Positions 28,215-37,536 of a stretch of DNA of 64,000 nt are shown here, one piece after another. How positions within the stretch are numbered: the first letter of the stretch is position 1; each line of letters opens with the position of its first letter. Made by a program: the position numbers and the translations under genes. The notes beneath the pieces are model-generated. The model did no database searches, was not told where the DNA came from, and worked only from the letters and a program-made list of their open reading frames with translations. Origin of the DNA: an uncultured Acidimicrobiales bacterium (GTDB lineage Bacteria > Actinomycetota > Acidimicrobiia > Acidimicrobiales > SZUA-35); the NCBI GenBank assembly GCA_937976305.1, contig CALJSB010000053.1, positions 1 to 64,000 on the forward strand, given 5' to 3'.

Positions 28215-30149
28215 ATGGGTCTCGCTGCGCTCTCCGACGACAGGCGGAGCCCCGCGTCCGAACTCGGCGCAGCACACGAGGCGGTTGAGGCCAACAAGTG
28301 GATCCCTCCGATCGGGACTCTGGTTGCCGTCTGGGTGTTTCTCTTGTCGGCGTTGCCGCTCGAGCCGGACTATCCCCGACTCTTTGCGTGGGCATGTGTC
28401 TTCCTCGTCAGCTTCGTTTTTCTGCCTGGTTTCAGCTGGATGCCCTCGCAGTTGCTCACCAGAACGGCGAGCGGTGTTACCCGTTCGGCCGAAATCGGGC
28501 ACTTCATCATTGGGCTCAACTGGGGCGTCTTGCTCTTCGTCGACACGGCGTCATCGCGGGGACTGACCTATCGCTGGTTGGTTCTGGCAATGATTTTTGC
28601 GGTGAGTGCCAGAGCTGTGGGCGGCACGGCCTCGCTCAATGGGCTTGGCGCGACCGTCGTGTACCCGATGTTGTTGTCGACATCGCTTGGTCTCGCTGCA
28701 GTTCACGACTTCGCAGTGGCTTTGGGTGTGCTGTTCTTCCTGGTGGTGCTCTCCACCGATCTCGAAGACAGCCGCTTGCGATGGTTCGAATTGTCTCGCC
28801 TTCGCCGCAGGGCCGCCGACAGCGCAGACAGGTCGGCCTGGATCGCAGCCCACGACTCGCTCACCGGACTGCTCAACCGTAGTGGCGCGAAACAGGAACT
28901 CGAGAGCTGGAAGCAGCAGCGCACCACCGCGATGTTCGTGGATCTCGACCACTTCAAGTTTGTGAACGATCGATTCGGCCACGCCGCAGGAGACACGGTT
29001 CTCAGCGAGGCTGCCGAGCGGCTGCGTGGCGTGCTCCGAAACGACGACCTCATCGCCCGCATCGGCGGCGACGAGTTCTTCATCGTCCTCCATGGCGAGT
29101 TGCCAGACGAGGAAGTTGATCACCTTGCTGATCGTCTCATCGACGAGCTCGAACAACCCATCGCGCTGACTCACGGCGATGAAGCCTTGATCTCAGCCAG
29201 TGTCGGCATTTGTGCGGTTGACAGCGACCCATTCGATGCCGACTTGTTGATGAGCCAGGCCGACAAGGCGATGTATGTTGCGAAGCGCCGAGGGCGACGT
29301 CGGGCCCAGCGGTTCGCCGACGACATCGATTCAGAGCTGTCCAAGCGGGCGAAACTCGAGGTGGCACTTCGGCGTGACGTCCGAGACGGCAATCTCGAAG
29401 CGTACGCCCAACCCGTGTTCAGTCTCGAGACCGGCGACGTCGACTTCATCGAGCTTCTTGCCCGTTGGCAGACGGTTGAAGGCGAGACGATCAGCCCCGA
29501 CGTGTTCATCCCGATGGCTGAAGAGATTGGCCTCATTGGCGAAGTAACGGGGCTCCTACTGCGCAAGGCCGGCGAGGCGCTCGAGATCTGGCGCGACGAC
29601 CCGCTGCTTGCAGATGCCAAGGTGTCGGTCAATGTGTCGCCAGTGCAGGTGGCCCAAGGCGGTATGGCGGAGAGCATCTTCGCTGCGCTCGAACGCTTCA
29701 AGATCGAACCGGGCCGGGTCATCGTCGAGCTCACCGAATCGTCGATGCTGCCCGAGATCGCGCAGAGCGTCACACTGTTCGAGGAGCTCTGTGACCGAGG
29801 TTTGACCTTGGCGGTTGACGACTTCGGCTCTGGCTACTCATCGCTTGGACAACTGCTGGCGCTTCCGGTGTCGATCGTGAAGATCGACAAGGCGCTGATC
29901 AGCGAGATCGAGCGCAGCTCGAACCAGGTGCAGATTTTGGGCGCCATCCGTTCACTCGCAATGGCCCTCGGCCGCGAAGTCGTTGTCGAAGGCGTCGAGC
30001 GCGGTGAACAACTCGACTTGCTTCGTGAACTCGGGATCGACGCCGCCCAGGGCTATGGCCTGTGCCAACCAATGCCGATCGAAGTAGTGGCTGACGCTGT
30101 CGCTGATGCGGCGGGTGCCACGTCTCTACCTGCCGAACGGGCCAGCTGA
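28215..30149 (+). CDS. Membrane GGDEF/EAL protein
   Basis: Multi-TM N-terminus; RNDDLIARIGGDEFF; FIELLARW (variant EAL), VDDFGSGYSS, VKIDKALI. Confidence 0.92.
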   Translation: MGLAALSDDRRSPASELGAAHEAVEANKWIPPIGTLVAVWVFLLSALPLEPDYPRLFAWACVFLVSFVFLPGFSWMPSQLLTRTASGVTRSAEIGHFIIGLNWGVLLFVDTASSRGLTYRWLVLAMIFAVSARAVGGTASLNGLGATVVYPMLLSTSLGLAAVHDFAVALGVLFFLVVLSTDLEDSRLRWFELSRLRRRAADSADRSAWIAAHDSLTGLLNRSGAKQELESWKQQRTTAMFVDLDHFKFVNDRFGHAAGDTVLSEAAERLRGVLRNDDLIARIGGDEFFIVLHGELPDEEVDHLADRLIDELEQPIALTHGDEALISASVGICAVDSDPFDADLLMSQADKAMYVAKRRGRRRAQRFADDIDSELSKRAKLEVALRRDVRDGNLEAYAQPVFSLETGDVDFIELLARWQTVEGETISPDVFIPMAEEIGLIGEVTGLLLRKAGEALEIWRDDPLLADAKVSVNVSPVQVAQGGMAESIFAALERFKIEPGRVIVELTESSMLPEIAQSVTLFEELCDRGLTLAVDDFGSGYSSLGQLLALPVSIVKIDKALISEIERSSNQVQILGAIRSLAMALGREVVVEGVERGEQLDLLRELGIDAAQGYGLCQPMPIEVVADAVADAAGATSLPAERAS

Positions 30150-30209
30150 ACAGCCCGGTTGAACGGGCGAGCTGAACAGGTTCGACTGGAGGGACGAGCG
30201 ACCTCGTCG

Positions 30210-30593
30210 CTAGGCCTCGCAGTTCGCTTCGACGAAGTCGTCAATGCGTTCGCCGTTTTCGGTGACCCCGGTCAGAATCTCCTGCATCTCGCCGAGGTCG
30301 ATGTCAGCTGGGTCACCCTCCGCAAGCTCACTCATCTGCTCGAAGGCTGCCTGGAAGTCCTCGAAGTCATCCTTGATCTCGTCCGGGGCAGCATCGACGG
30401 CTTCTTGGACGCTCGAAGTTGTTGCTTCGAACCACTCCGGTGTTCCCTCTTCGAGGCCATCGGTGGGGTCGTTCTCCTCGAGGTCGAGCATGATGCCGCA
30501 AAACGCTTCTACGTCGGATTCACCACCACAGCCAGCGAGCGTGAGCATCGCTCCGAATCCGAGCGCACTGAAGACAGCGTTTACTTTTTCCAT
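30210..30593 (-). CDS. Small putative lipoprotein (paralogue of 27658-28047)
   Basis: MEKVNAVFSALGFGAMLTLAGCGGES lipobox; EENDPTDGLEEGTPEWFEAT. Confidence 0.78.
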   Translation of the reverse strand: MEKVNAVFSALGFGAMLTLAGCGGESDVEAFCGIMLDLEENDPTDGLEEGTPEWFEATTSSVQEAVDAAPDEIKDDFEDFQAAFEQMSELAEGDPADIDLGEMQEILTGVTENGERIDDFVEANCEA

Positions 30594-30728
30594 TGGTTCC
30601 TCCCGGTCGGCCGAGGTGGCCTCCACGAACCGCAATGATGTCATGGCGGTGGCCGCGTCGAAGGGAATCGCATCACATGGTCGATCGGGATTACTGTTGC
30701 AAGACCGATTCGAACCTTGGGAGCTGCC

Positions 30729-31517
30729 ATGACTGACACCGTTGAGCCCACACTCGAAGGCCTCACGGCCGAACTCAACGCCGAGATCACCGATATGGAA
30801 GCCGAGCGCTTGCACCGCAAGCAGCGGCTCGCCGGTGGGCTCCGCACCCTGGGACGATTGCGCCTCGCCGAGGGTGTCGCTGGTCACGTGACGGTGCGCG
30901 ACCCTGAGTTCCCCGACCGCTTCTGGGTGAACCCCTTTGGTCTGAACTTCAAGCACATGACGGTGAGTGACCTCATCTGCGTCGACCACACCGGCGAAGT
31001 CGTCATCGGCGATCAGCCGGTCAATGCCGCTGCCTTTGCCATTCATAGCGAGCTTCACAAGGCTCGGCCCGACGTCATGGCCGCCGCGCATTGCCACTCG
31101 ATGTACGGCCGCACGTTCTCGTCGCTGGGCAAGCCGCTCAAGATGATCACCCAAGATGCCACGGCGTTCTACAACGACGTCGCTCTTTGCAACGAGGGGA
31201 GTGGCGCCGTCGTGCTCGACACCGCAGTGGGGCGGGCCATGGGCGAAGCACTCGGCGACAAGAAGTGCTTGATCCATCAGAACCACGGTCTCATCACCAC
31301 CGGCGGGTCGGTCGACGCCGCGATCTGGTGGTTCGTGGCTCTTGAACGTTGCTGCCAGAGCCAGTTGCTGGCCGAAGCTGCCGGTGAGCCAATCGAGATT
31401 CCCGAGAACCTCTGCATTGACGGTCACCGGCAACAGGGCAGCGATGCTGCTGGTTGGTTCCAATTCCAGCCGTTCTGGGCCGAGCTCATGCGTGAAGAGC
31501 CGGACTTCCTGAACTAG
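30729..31517 (+). CDS. Class II aldolase/adducin family protein
   Basis: MAAAHCHSMYGRTFSSLGKPLKMITQD, KCLIHQNHGLITTGGSVDAAIWWF. Confidence 0.9.
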   Translation: MTDTVEPTLEGLTAELNAEITDMEAERLHRKQRLAGGLRTLGRLRLAEGVAGHVTVRDPEFPDRFWVNPFGLNFKHMTVSDLICVDHTGEVVIGDQPVNAAAFAIHSELHKARPDVMAAAHCHSMYGRTFSSLGKPLKMITQDATAFYNDVALCNEGSGAVVLDTAVGRAMGEALGDKKCLIHQNHGLITTGGSVDAAIWWFVALERCCQSQLLAEAAGEPIEIPENLCIDGHRQQGSDAAGWFQFQPFWAELMREEPDFLN

Positions 31518-31540
31518 CCGCTGTCTGACGGGGACCGTCC

Positions 31541-32509
31541 GTGGATGACATCACTGAAGTGCTCGACGAGATGCATGCCGCCGTTGTGTCCATGCTTCCT
31601 CCGACACTCCTCGATCTGACCGACATCAACGCCACCCGAGCCGGGCTCGATGGCCTGTTGGCCGCGCTGCCGTCGCCACCACTTCCCGGAGACGTGACGC
31701 TGAGCGATCACCACGCGCCGGGGCGAGATGGCGATCCGGACGTGTTGGTGCGCATCTACCAGCCAGCAAATGCTCAACCGGATGGCCCAGCTCTGTACTG
31801 GATCCACGGTGGTGGCATGGTGCTGATGTCGGTCGATAGCGACGACCTGAAGTGTGCAATGTGGGCCCGCGAGCTCGGCGTGGTGATCGCGTCAGTCGAC
31901 TATCGACTCGCTCCAGAGGCCCCCTACCCGGCTCCCATTCACGACTGCCACGCCGGCCTCGCGTGGTTCGCCGAGCATGCCGCGCAATTCGGCGTCGACG
32001 CCGAACGGATCGTGATCGGCGGAGCCAGCGCCGGTGGCGGCCTCGCGGCTGGAACCGCCTTGTTTGCTCGAGACCACGGAGGTCCGCATCTCGCCGGCCA
32101 GATGCTTGTGTTCCCAATGTTGGACGACCGCAATGAGACACCAAGCAGTCGGTCGATCAACGACAGCCGAGTGTGGAATCACTCGGCCAATGTCTTGGCC
32201 TGGGCGGCGTATCTAGGTGGCGCCAACGGTGACGCACCCATCTATGCCGCGCCATCGCGCTGTGATGATCTGAGCGGCTTGCCGCCGGCCTTCCTCAACG
32301 TCGGAGCGCATGACATCTTCCTCGACGAAGACCTGGCCTACGCCCGGGCGCTCATGGCTGCTGGGGTGCCCACTGAGTTGAAGGTGTATCCGTATGCCTT
32401 TCACGGATCGAACAGCTTTGTTGCTGACCATCCGATCTCACAGCAGTGGGTTGCCGATGAAATGACGGCGCTGCGACGCCTGCTCGGCACGGCCGATATC
32501 ACGGCCTGA
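31541..32509 (+). CDS. Alpha/beta hydrolase (HSL-type esterase/lipase)
   Basis: YWIHGGGMV oxyanion motif; GGASAGGGLAAG nucleophile elbow (GxSxG). Confidence 0.9.
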   Translation: MDDITEVLDEMHAAVVSMLPPTLLDLTDINATRAGLDGLLAALPSPPLPGDVTLSDHHAPGRDGDPDVLVRIYQPANAQPDGPALYWIHGGGMVLMSVDSDDLKCAMWARELGVVIASVDYRLAPEAPYPAPIHDCHAGLAWFAEHAAQFGVDAERIVIGGASAGGGLAAGTALFARDHGGPHLAGQMLVFPMLDDRNETPSSRSINDSRVWNHSANVLAWAAYLGGANGDAPIYAAPSRCDDLSGLPPAFLNVGAHDIFLDEDLAYARALMAAGVPTELKVYPYAFHGSNSFVADHPISQQWVADEMTALRRLLGTADITA

Positions 32510-32549
32510 CATCACGGCCTGATCGGTCGAGTCAGACGATCACCGACAG

Positions 32550-32597
32550 CACGATTACCAGGAAGCACGATTCCCAGGAAGCACGATTGCCAGGAAG
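32550..32597 (+). repeat. 16-bp tandem repeat x3 in the leader of the PPOX gene
   Basis: cacgattaccaggaag / cacgattcccaggaag / cacgattgccaggaag, differing only at position 8. Confidence 0.85.
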
Positions 32598-32608
32598 AAG
32601 GACACAGC

Positions 32609-33262
32609 ATGGGGTTCTACACCGAGTCGCAACGCAACGCTCAGGAGGAGTTCAACAGTCAAGAACTCGCAGCGACGATGGAAGCAGCCATCGTCGCCGA
32701 CGAACTCGACGAGAGCCAGGCGAAGTTTGTCGGGAGCCGCGACTACTTCTTTCTGTCGACGGTCAACGGCAGGGGTGAGCCGACGGTGTCGTTCAAGGGC
32801 GGCGACGTTGGAACCGTGACCGTGATCGACCCGCAACATCTCGCCTTCCCGATCTATGACGGCAACGGGATGTTCCTGTCGGTCGGCAACATGGAAGAGA
32901 CCGCCAAGGTCGGCTTGTTGTTCATCGACTTCGAGACGCCGAGTAGGGTCCGGGTGCAGGGCAACGCCAGCAGGACAGACGACGAACAGTTGGTGGCCGC
33001 CTATCCCGGCGCGAAGTTGGTGATCGAGGTCGAGATCACCAGCGTGTTTGTGAACTGCGCTCGCTACATCCACAAGCACACCCGCGTGGCCACCTCGAAG
33101 TACGTGCCAGACGAGAACGGTGACCAGCCCTTTGCGTCGTGGAAACGCATCGACATGTTGCAGGGGCACCTGCATCCCGATGACGAAGGCCTTGCGGACG
33201 AGAACGGCGGCACCATCACCGCCGAGGAATACGGCGCCAAGCTCCTCGCTGGCGACACCTGA
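32609..33262 (+). CDS. Pyridoxamine 5'-phosphate oxidase-family flavoprotein
   Basis: ESQRNAQEEFNSQELA...FFLSTVNGRGEPTVSFKGGDVGTVTVIDPQHLAFP. Confidence 0.85.
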   Translation: MGFYTESQRNAQEEFNSQELAATMEAAIVADELDESQAKFVGSRDYFFLSTVNGRGEPTVSFKGGDVGTVTVIDPQHLAFPIYDGNGMFLSVGNMEETAKVGLLFIDFETPSRVRVQGNASRTDDEQLVAAYPGAKLVIEVEITSVFVNCARYIHKHTRVATSKYVPDENGDQPFASWKRIDMLQGHLHPDDEGLADENGGTITAEEYGAKLLAGDT

Positions 33263-33293
33263 GGCCGCTTTCTCAGGCACATTCGCGGCTGGC

Positions 33294-33386
33294 GTCAGTA
33301 AGCGGAAACAGACACGAAACAGGGCGTGCACTTCAGCGAAACCCACGTGTCAAAACGCTGTAACGATGGACACACAGACGCGAAAC
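33294..33386 (+). promoter_or_regulatory. GlnR-box-like array of 5-mers phased at 11 bp upstream of amtB
   Basis: GTCAG 33294, GAAAC 33305, GAAAC 33316, GAAAC 33338, GTCAA 33349, GTAAC 33360, GAAAC 33382; all spacings are multiples of 11. Confidence 0.55.
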
Positions 33387-33453
33387 ACCGCCCCCCTAGG
33401 TTCTTCCTCGGTGCAAGAAGCACGTTAGGTACATCCCCTGGGGAGGACGCAAG

Positions 33454-34887
33454 ATGAAGAAAAAGTTGGCGACCGGAGCACTTGGAAGTTTGGGGGTGCT
33501 ACTTGCCTTCAGCGGGCCGGCCTTTGCTCAAGAAGAGGCGGCCGCCGCAAGCCAAGTAGTGCTCGACAACATCTTCATTTTCTTCTGCGGTGTGTTGGTG
33601 CTGCTGATGCAGGCTGGCTTCGGCCTTCTCGAAGCTGGTCTCACGCGGGCCAAGAACGCCTCGAACATCATGATGAAGAACCTCATGGACGCCAGCATCG
33701 GCTTCCTCGCCTTCTTCGTCGTCGGCTATGGCATTGCCTATCCCGGCGACTTCAACGGCTGGATCGCATCCGCCGGTTTCGGCGTCGAGGGCTTCATGCT
33801 CACAGAAGGCGACGGACTCATCCCGTCTGTCGACTTCTTCTTCCAGGCTGCATTCGCCGCCGCCGCAGCCACGATTGTCTCGGGTGCTGTCGCCGGCCGT
33901 ACGCAGTTCAAGGGCTACATCATCTACTCAATTCTCCTCACCGCCGTGATCTACCCCGTGGTGGTGTCGTGGCAGTGGGGCGGTGGCTGGCTCTCAGAGA
34001 TGGGCTTCGTCGACTTTGCCGGGTCAGGCGTGGTGCACATGGTCGGTGGCTTCGCAGCCCTGGCCGGTGCCGTCGTGATCGGTCCTCGCATCGGCAAGTA
34101 CAAGGACGGCAAGCCCCAGGCCATGCCTGGCCACAGCATGCCGATGGCCGTGCTCGGTGTCATGCTGCTCTTCGTCGGTTGGTTCGGATTCAACCCCGGG
34201 TCCGAGCTCGCTGCTGACCTGGCAGTGCCCGTCATTGCTGCACTGACCGCTCTCGTTGCCGCTGCCGGTGCGATGGCTGCCATGATCACCAGCTGGATCG
34301 TGCTGAAGAAGCCGGATGTCTCAATGGCCGGCAACGGCATGCTCGCCGGTCTCGTTGCGATCTGCTCGGGTATCGGCGAAGTCACCGCCATCGGAACGAT
34401 CATCATCGGCTTCATCGCCGGCGTGATCGTGACCTTCGCCGTGCTCGCCATCGAGCGTGCCGGTATCGATGATCCGGTTGGTGCGTTCTCGGTCCACGGC
34501 GTTTGCGGTTTCTGGGGCCTCGTGGCCACCGGCCTCTTTGCCACCAACGGTGGAGCCTCACGCCTCACCGACGCTGAGGGACTCTTCTACGGCGGTGGCG
34601 CTGGCTTGCTCGTTGATCAGGTCGTCGGAGGGTTCGCCATCGCCGCCTACACCTTCATCGTGGCCGGCGCCCTCTTCGGCGCCCTCAAGGTTGCCGGAAT
34701 GCTCCGTGTGTCAGCAGAGGAAGAGATGATGGGTCTCGACATCGCTGAGCACGGCGCCCCTGGCTACGGCCTCGAGACTCGTGTCGGCTCCGTCCCGGTC
34801 TCCAGCGGTGCCACGGTGGCTCCGGGGGCATCGACGGTCGATCTTCGCCCCGGCAGCCCCGCAGCGCAGCCAACACCCGCGACCTAA
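33454..34887 (+). CDS. amtB: Ammonium transporter (Amt family)
   Basis: MQAGFGLLEAGLTRAKNASNIMMKNLMD, VVHMVGGFAALAGAVVIGPRIGK, DDPVGAFSVHGVCGFWG; SD ggggagg. Confidence 0.95.
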   Translation: MKKKLATGALGSLGVLLAFSGPAFAQEEAAAASQVVLDNIFIFFCGVLVLLMQAGFGLLEAGLTRAKNASNIMMKNLMDASIGFLAFFVVGYGIAYPGDFNGWIASAGFGVEGFMLTEGDGLIPSVDFFFQAAFAAAAATIVSGAVAGRTQFKGYIIYSILLTAVIYPVVVSWQWGGGWLSEMGFVDFAGSGVVHMVGGFAALAGAVVIGPRIGKYKDGKPQAMPGHSMPMAVLGVMLLFVGWFGFNPGSELAADLAVPVIAALTALVAAAGAMAAMITSWIVLKKPDVSMAGNGMLAGLVAICSGIGEVTAIGTIIIGFIAGVIVTFAVLAIERAGIDDPVGAFSVHGVCGFWGLVATGLFATNGGASRLTDAEGLFYGGGAGLLVDQVVGGFAIAAYTFIVAGALFGALKVAGMLRVSAEEEMMGLDIAEHGAPGYGLETRVGSVPVSSGATVAPGASTVDLRPGSPAAQPTPAT

Positions 34888-34956
34888 GACGAAGGGTTGG
34901 TCTTCACGCCGGCGATGTTCGCCGGTGTGATCAACCAACCCCAAGATCCCCAACAC

Positions 34957-34997
34957 GACTCACCGCCGGCCCACACCCCGGCGGTGAGTCACGTTTT
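34957..34997. terminator. Bidirectional terminator between convergent amtB and hydrolase gene
   Basis: 13-bp stem gactcaccgccgg/ccggcggtgagtc followed by acgtttt. Confidence 0.75.
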
Positions 34998-34999
34998 GG

Positions 35000-35776
35000 T
35001 CAGGGCAGCCTCGACAAGAACCTGTGGATTGGCGTGATGTAGCGGGTGGGCTGCTCGAGAATGCCCAGGTGCTGGAGTCCGTCCACGATCACGGTTTCGG
35101 CTCCCTCGATCTCAGCGGCAATCGCATGGCTCATGGCCGGCGTGCTTCCTGAATCGTTCTCGCCTGTCATGACCAGCGTCGGTACCGTCAGTGCCGTTGG
35201 CAGATCAATCAGTTCCCGCACTCCGTTGGCCAGGACCCAGGCTGCCTCGGCGTACCCCCCAGGGTCAGCCTCAAGACGCCAGCGCCGCACGGCCGCCTCG
35301 TGTTCGGGATGCTCGGCAAGGTGCCCGGGGGTGAACCAGCGCAACAGCGCTGCATCCATCGTCGCCATTGGCCCCTGGCCAGCTACCGACCGAGCTCGTG
35401 CTTCGACCGCCTTCTGGGCCTCGACTCCGCGATCGTGCGGCGAGTTGATGATGGCAAGCGAAGCGACTCGGTCGGGTTGATCGATCGCGAGGCGTCGGTT
35501 GATCATGCCGCCAATCGAAAAGCCGACGATGTGCGCGTGCGGTACGCCGAGGTGGTCGAGCAGATCAACGATCTGGTGGGCGAACGCCGAGAGGTCAACC
35601 GGCGTCGCGGCGCGTCCGGTTTCGCCGTGGCCGTACAAGTCGTAGGTCACGACCCGAAACTGATCGGCGAGCAGCGGGATGTGATCCGCCCACATCTGCC
35701 GCGAGAGGCCGAGCCCGTGAATGAGCACCACCACCGGCCCTTCGACGGGCCCGGCAACGTCGAACGCCGTGTTCAC
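35000..35776 (-). CDS. Alpha/beta fold hydrolase
   Basis: VVLIHGLGLSRQMWADHIPLLADQFRVVTYDLYGHGETG; VGFSIGGM nucleophile. Confidence 0.9.
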   Translation of the reverse strand: MNTAFDVAGPVEGPVVVLIHGLGLSRQMWADHIPLLADQFRVVTYDLYGHGETGRAATPVDLSAFAHQIVDLLDHLGVPHAHIVGFSIGGMINRRLAIDQPDRVASLAIINSPHDRGVEAQKAVEARARSVAGQGPMATMDAALLRWFTPGHLAEHPEHEAAVRRWRLEADPGGYAEAAWVLANGVRELIDLPTALTVPTLVMTGENDSGSTPAMSHAIAAEIEGAETVIVDGLQHLGILEQPTRYITPIHRFLSRLP

Positions 35777-35782
35777 CCCGGG

Positions 35783-36379
35783 TTACACGCCGGCGGGATT
35801 GTCGACGTCGCCGCCCATCTCTTCGAGATCGAGGTAGCGGTTTCCGATGCGGTGATGCGGATGGCCGCCAACGGAGGCGCCGAGCGCCATGATGATCTCG
35901 TCGTCGGCCGGTGCATCGGGCACGTTGAGATGGATCGTTTGATAGTGCGACCGCTGACCGACATCGTCTTTGTGCATCAGGGGAATCATCATCGGCGTTC
36001 CGGCTGCGCCGCGAGTGTTTGCGAACGCCAAATAGCTCTTCGCGTTGACGGCGTTGCGGTACTGGTTGCCAAAGAACAGCGTGTGGGTCATCGCTTGGGC
36101 ATGCTCGATCTCGCCACCCATTCCCACGACCGAACTCTTGCCGTATCCCTCGAGCCGATCGCCTGTGACGTCGAGGATCATCTCGGTGAGCAACGAACCG
36201 AGGCCAGGGGCATGGCTCCGAATCTCGGGTCGCAAGTCTTCGACGAATCCCTGGCCGAACCACGGGTTGCGGATGATCGCCAATGCGGCGACGAGCTCGG
36301 TGGGTGTGTCAACCGGCTTGCCCCCTTCGATGTGGGTGACTTGGTGATGCAGCAGCGTGCGTCGAATCTCAGCAGTCAT
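35783..36379 (-). CDS. Amino acid synthesis family protein (DUF1185-like)
   Basis: AALAIIRNPWFGQGFVEDLRPEIRSHAPGLGSLLTEMIL...GYGKSSVVGMGGEIEHAQA. Confidence 0.75.
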   Translation of the reverse strand: MTAEIRRTLLHHQVTHIEGGKPVDTPTELVAALAIIRNPWFGQGFVEDLRPEIRSHAPGLGSLLTEMILDVTGDRLEGYGKSSVVGMGGEIEHAQAMTHTLFFGNQYRNAVNAKSYLAFANTRGAAGTPMMIPLMHKDDVGQRSHYQTIHLNVPDAPADDEIIMALGASVGGHPHHRIGNRYLDLEEMGGDVDNPAGV

Positions 36380-36430
36380 ATCGCTCTTCCGTTCATGCAG
36401 CGTCCTCGGTGCGAGCCCCGTGAGGGTAGA

Positions 36431-37465
36431 TCAGGAAAAGTGCGGGATCACGCGATCGACAAAGAGCTCGAATGAGCGTCGTTGCTGCTCCATCCCGAGG
36501 CCCATGGAGGCGTAGTAGATGAACGAGTCGATACCGAGCGCCTCGTACGACTTCAGCTTGGCGATGACCTCGTCGGGGCTGCCAAACATGAGGTTTTCCT
36601 CGAGCATCACCGGATCGACCCGAACGTTGCCTTCGAGTTCTGAGAACGGAATGTGCTCGGGGAAGCCGTCGATGACCTCGCCCTTCTTGAGCATGAGGTT
36701 GCCAAACATCCCAAGCACGTGGCGTACGGCGCTCAGCGCAGCCTCACGATCGGCCTCGGTCTCATAGACCGCAGCATGGCGCATCACGGCCCACTGTCCG
36801 GTCCACTCGCCCTCGGCCGCCTCGATGGAGTGCTCGAGTCGACTGCGGTACTCCTCGACCTCAGACATGGGCTGAGTGAACGGCCAGCTCATGATGTCGC
36901 AGTCGTTGGCGACGGCGTAGTCGAAGGTGATGGGGGCTCGCGCCGCCACCCACATCGGTACATCGTCCTGAAGTGGCTTTGGGCACGATGTCGACTTCGG
37001 GAACTGCCAGAACTCACCGTCGTGTTCGACATCGCCGGCCCAGAGTTCGCGAATGAGCGGCAGTGCTTCTTGCATGTAGCGCCAACCGTCGGTCTGGGCC
37101 ACGCCAGGAAGCATGCGGTCGAACTCGCGCTGGTAGGCGCCCGAACCGAGGCCGAGGTCGAGCCGACCATTCGATATCAAGTCGACCATGGCGGCCTCGC
37201 CAGCCAGATTGATCGGATGCCAGTAGGCCGTGTTCGCAACCGCTGACCCAAGCCGAATGTTGGTGGTGTGCTCGGCCCACCACGTGAGGATCTGAAACGG
37301 ATTCGGGGCAATCGTCATTTCGAGGGCGTGATGTTCTGCGGCCCACGCAACGGCAAACCCGGCGTCGTCTGCCATCTTGACCATCTCGAGTGTGTGGTCT
37401 CGCACAGCGAGCATGTCGGTCTCTGGTGAGATGCGCTCCAAGTTGACGGCGAGATGGAAGTCCAT
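36431..37465 (-). CDS. LLM-class flavin-dependent oxidoreductase
   Basis: Luciferase-like fold features: WAAEHHALEMTIAPNPFQILTWWAEHTTNIRLGSAVANTAYWHPINLAGEAAMVDLISNGRLDLGLGSG. Confidence 0.9.
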   Translation of the reverse strand: MDFHLAVNLERISPETDMLAVRDHTLEMVKMADDAGFAVAWAAEHHALEMTIAPNPFQILTWWAEHTTNIRLGSAVANTAYWHPINLAGEAAMVDLISNGRLDLGLGSGAYQREFDRMLPGVAQTDGWRYMQEALPLIRELWAGDVEHDGEFWQFPKSTSCPKPLQDDVPMWVAARAPITFDYAVANDCDIMSWPFTQPMSEVEEYRSRLEHSIEAAEGEWTGQWAVMRHAAVYETEADREAALSAVRHVLGMFGNLMLKKGEVIDGFPEHIPFSELEGNVRVDPVMLEENLMFGSPDEVIAKLKSYEALGIDSFIYYASMGLGMEQQRRSFELFVDRVIPHFS

Positions 37466-37536
37466 TTTCTGACACTACGCGTCGACGCACTGGGGAGAAA
37501 GCAAGCTCTCACAGGCTGGCACGCATCACCGCCGAA

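Noticed and set aside
33454-34887. glnK (PII) partner for amtB
   Set aside because: No PII-like ORF found next to amtB within the window; not called.
35300-36475. 391-aa plus-strand ORF
   Set aside because: Antisense to the hydrolase and DUF1185-like genes; shadow ORF.
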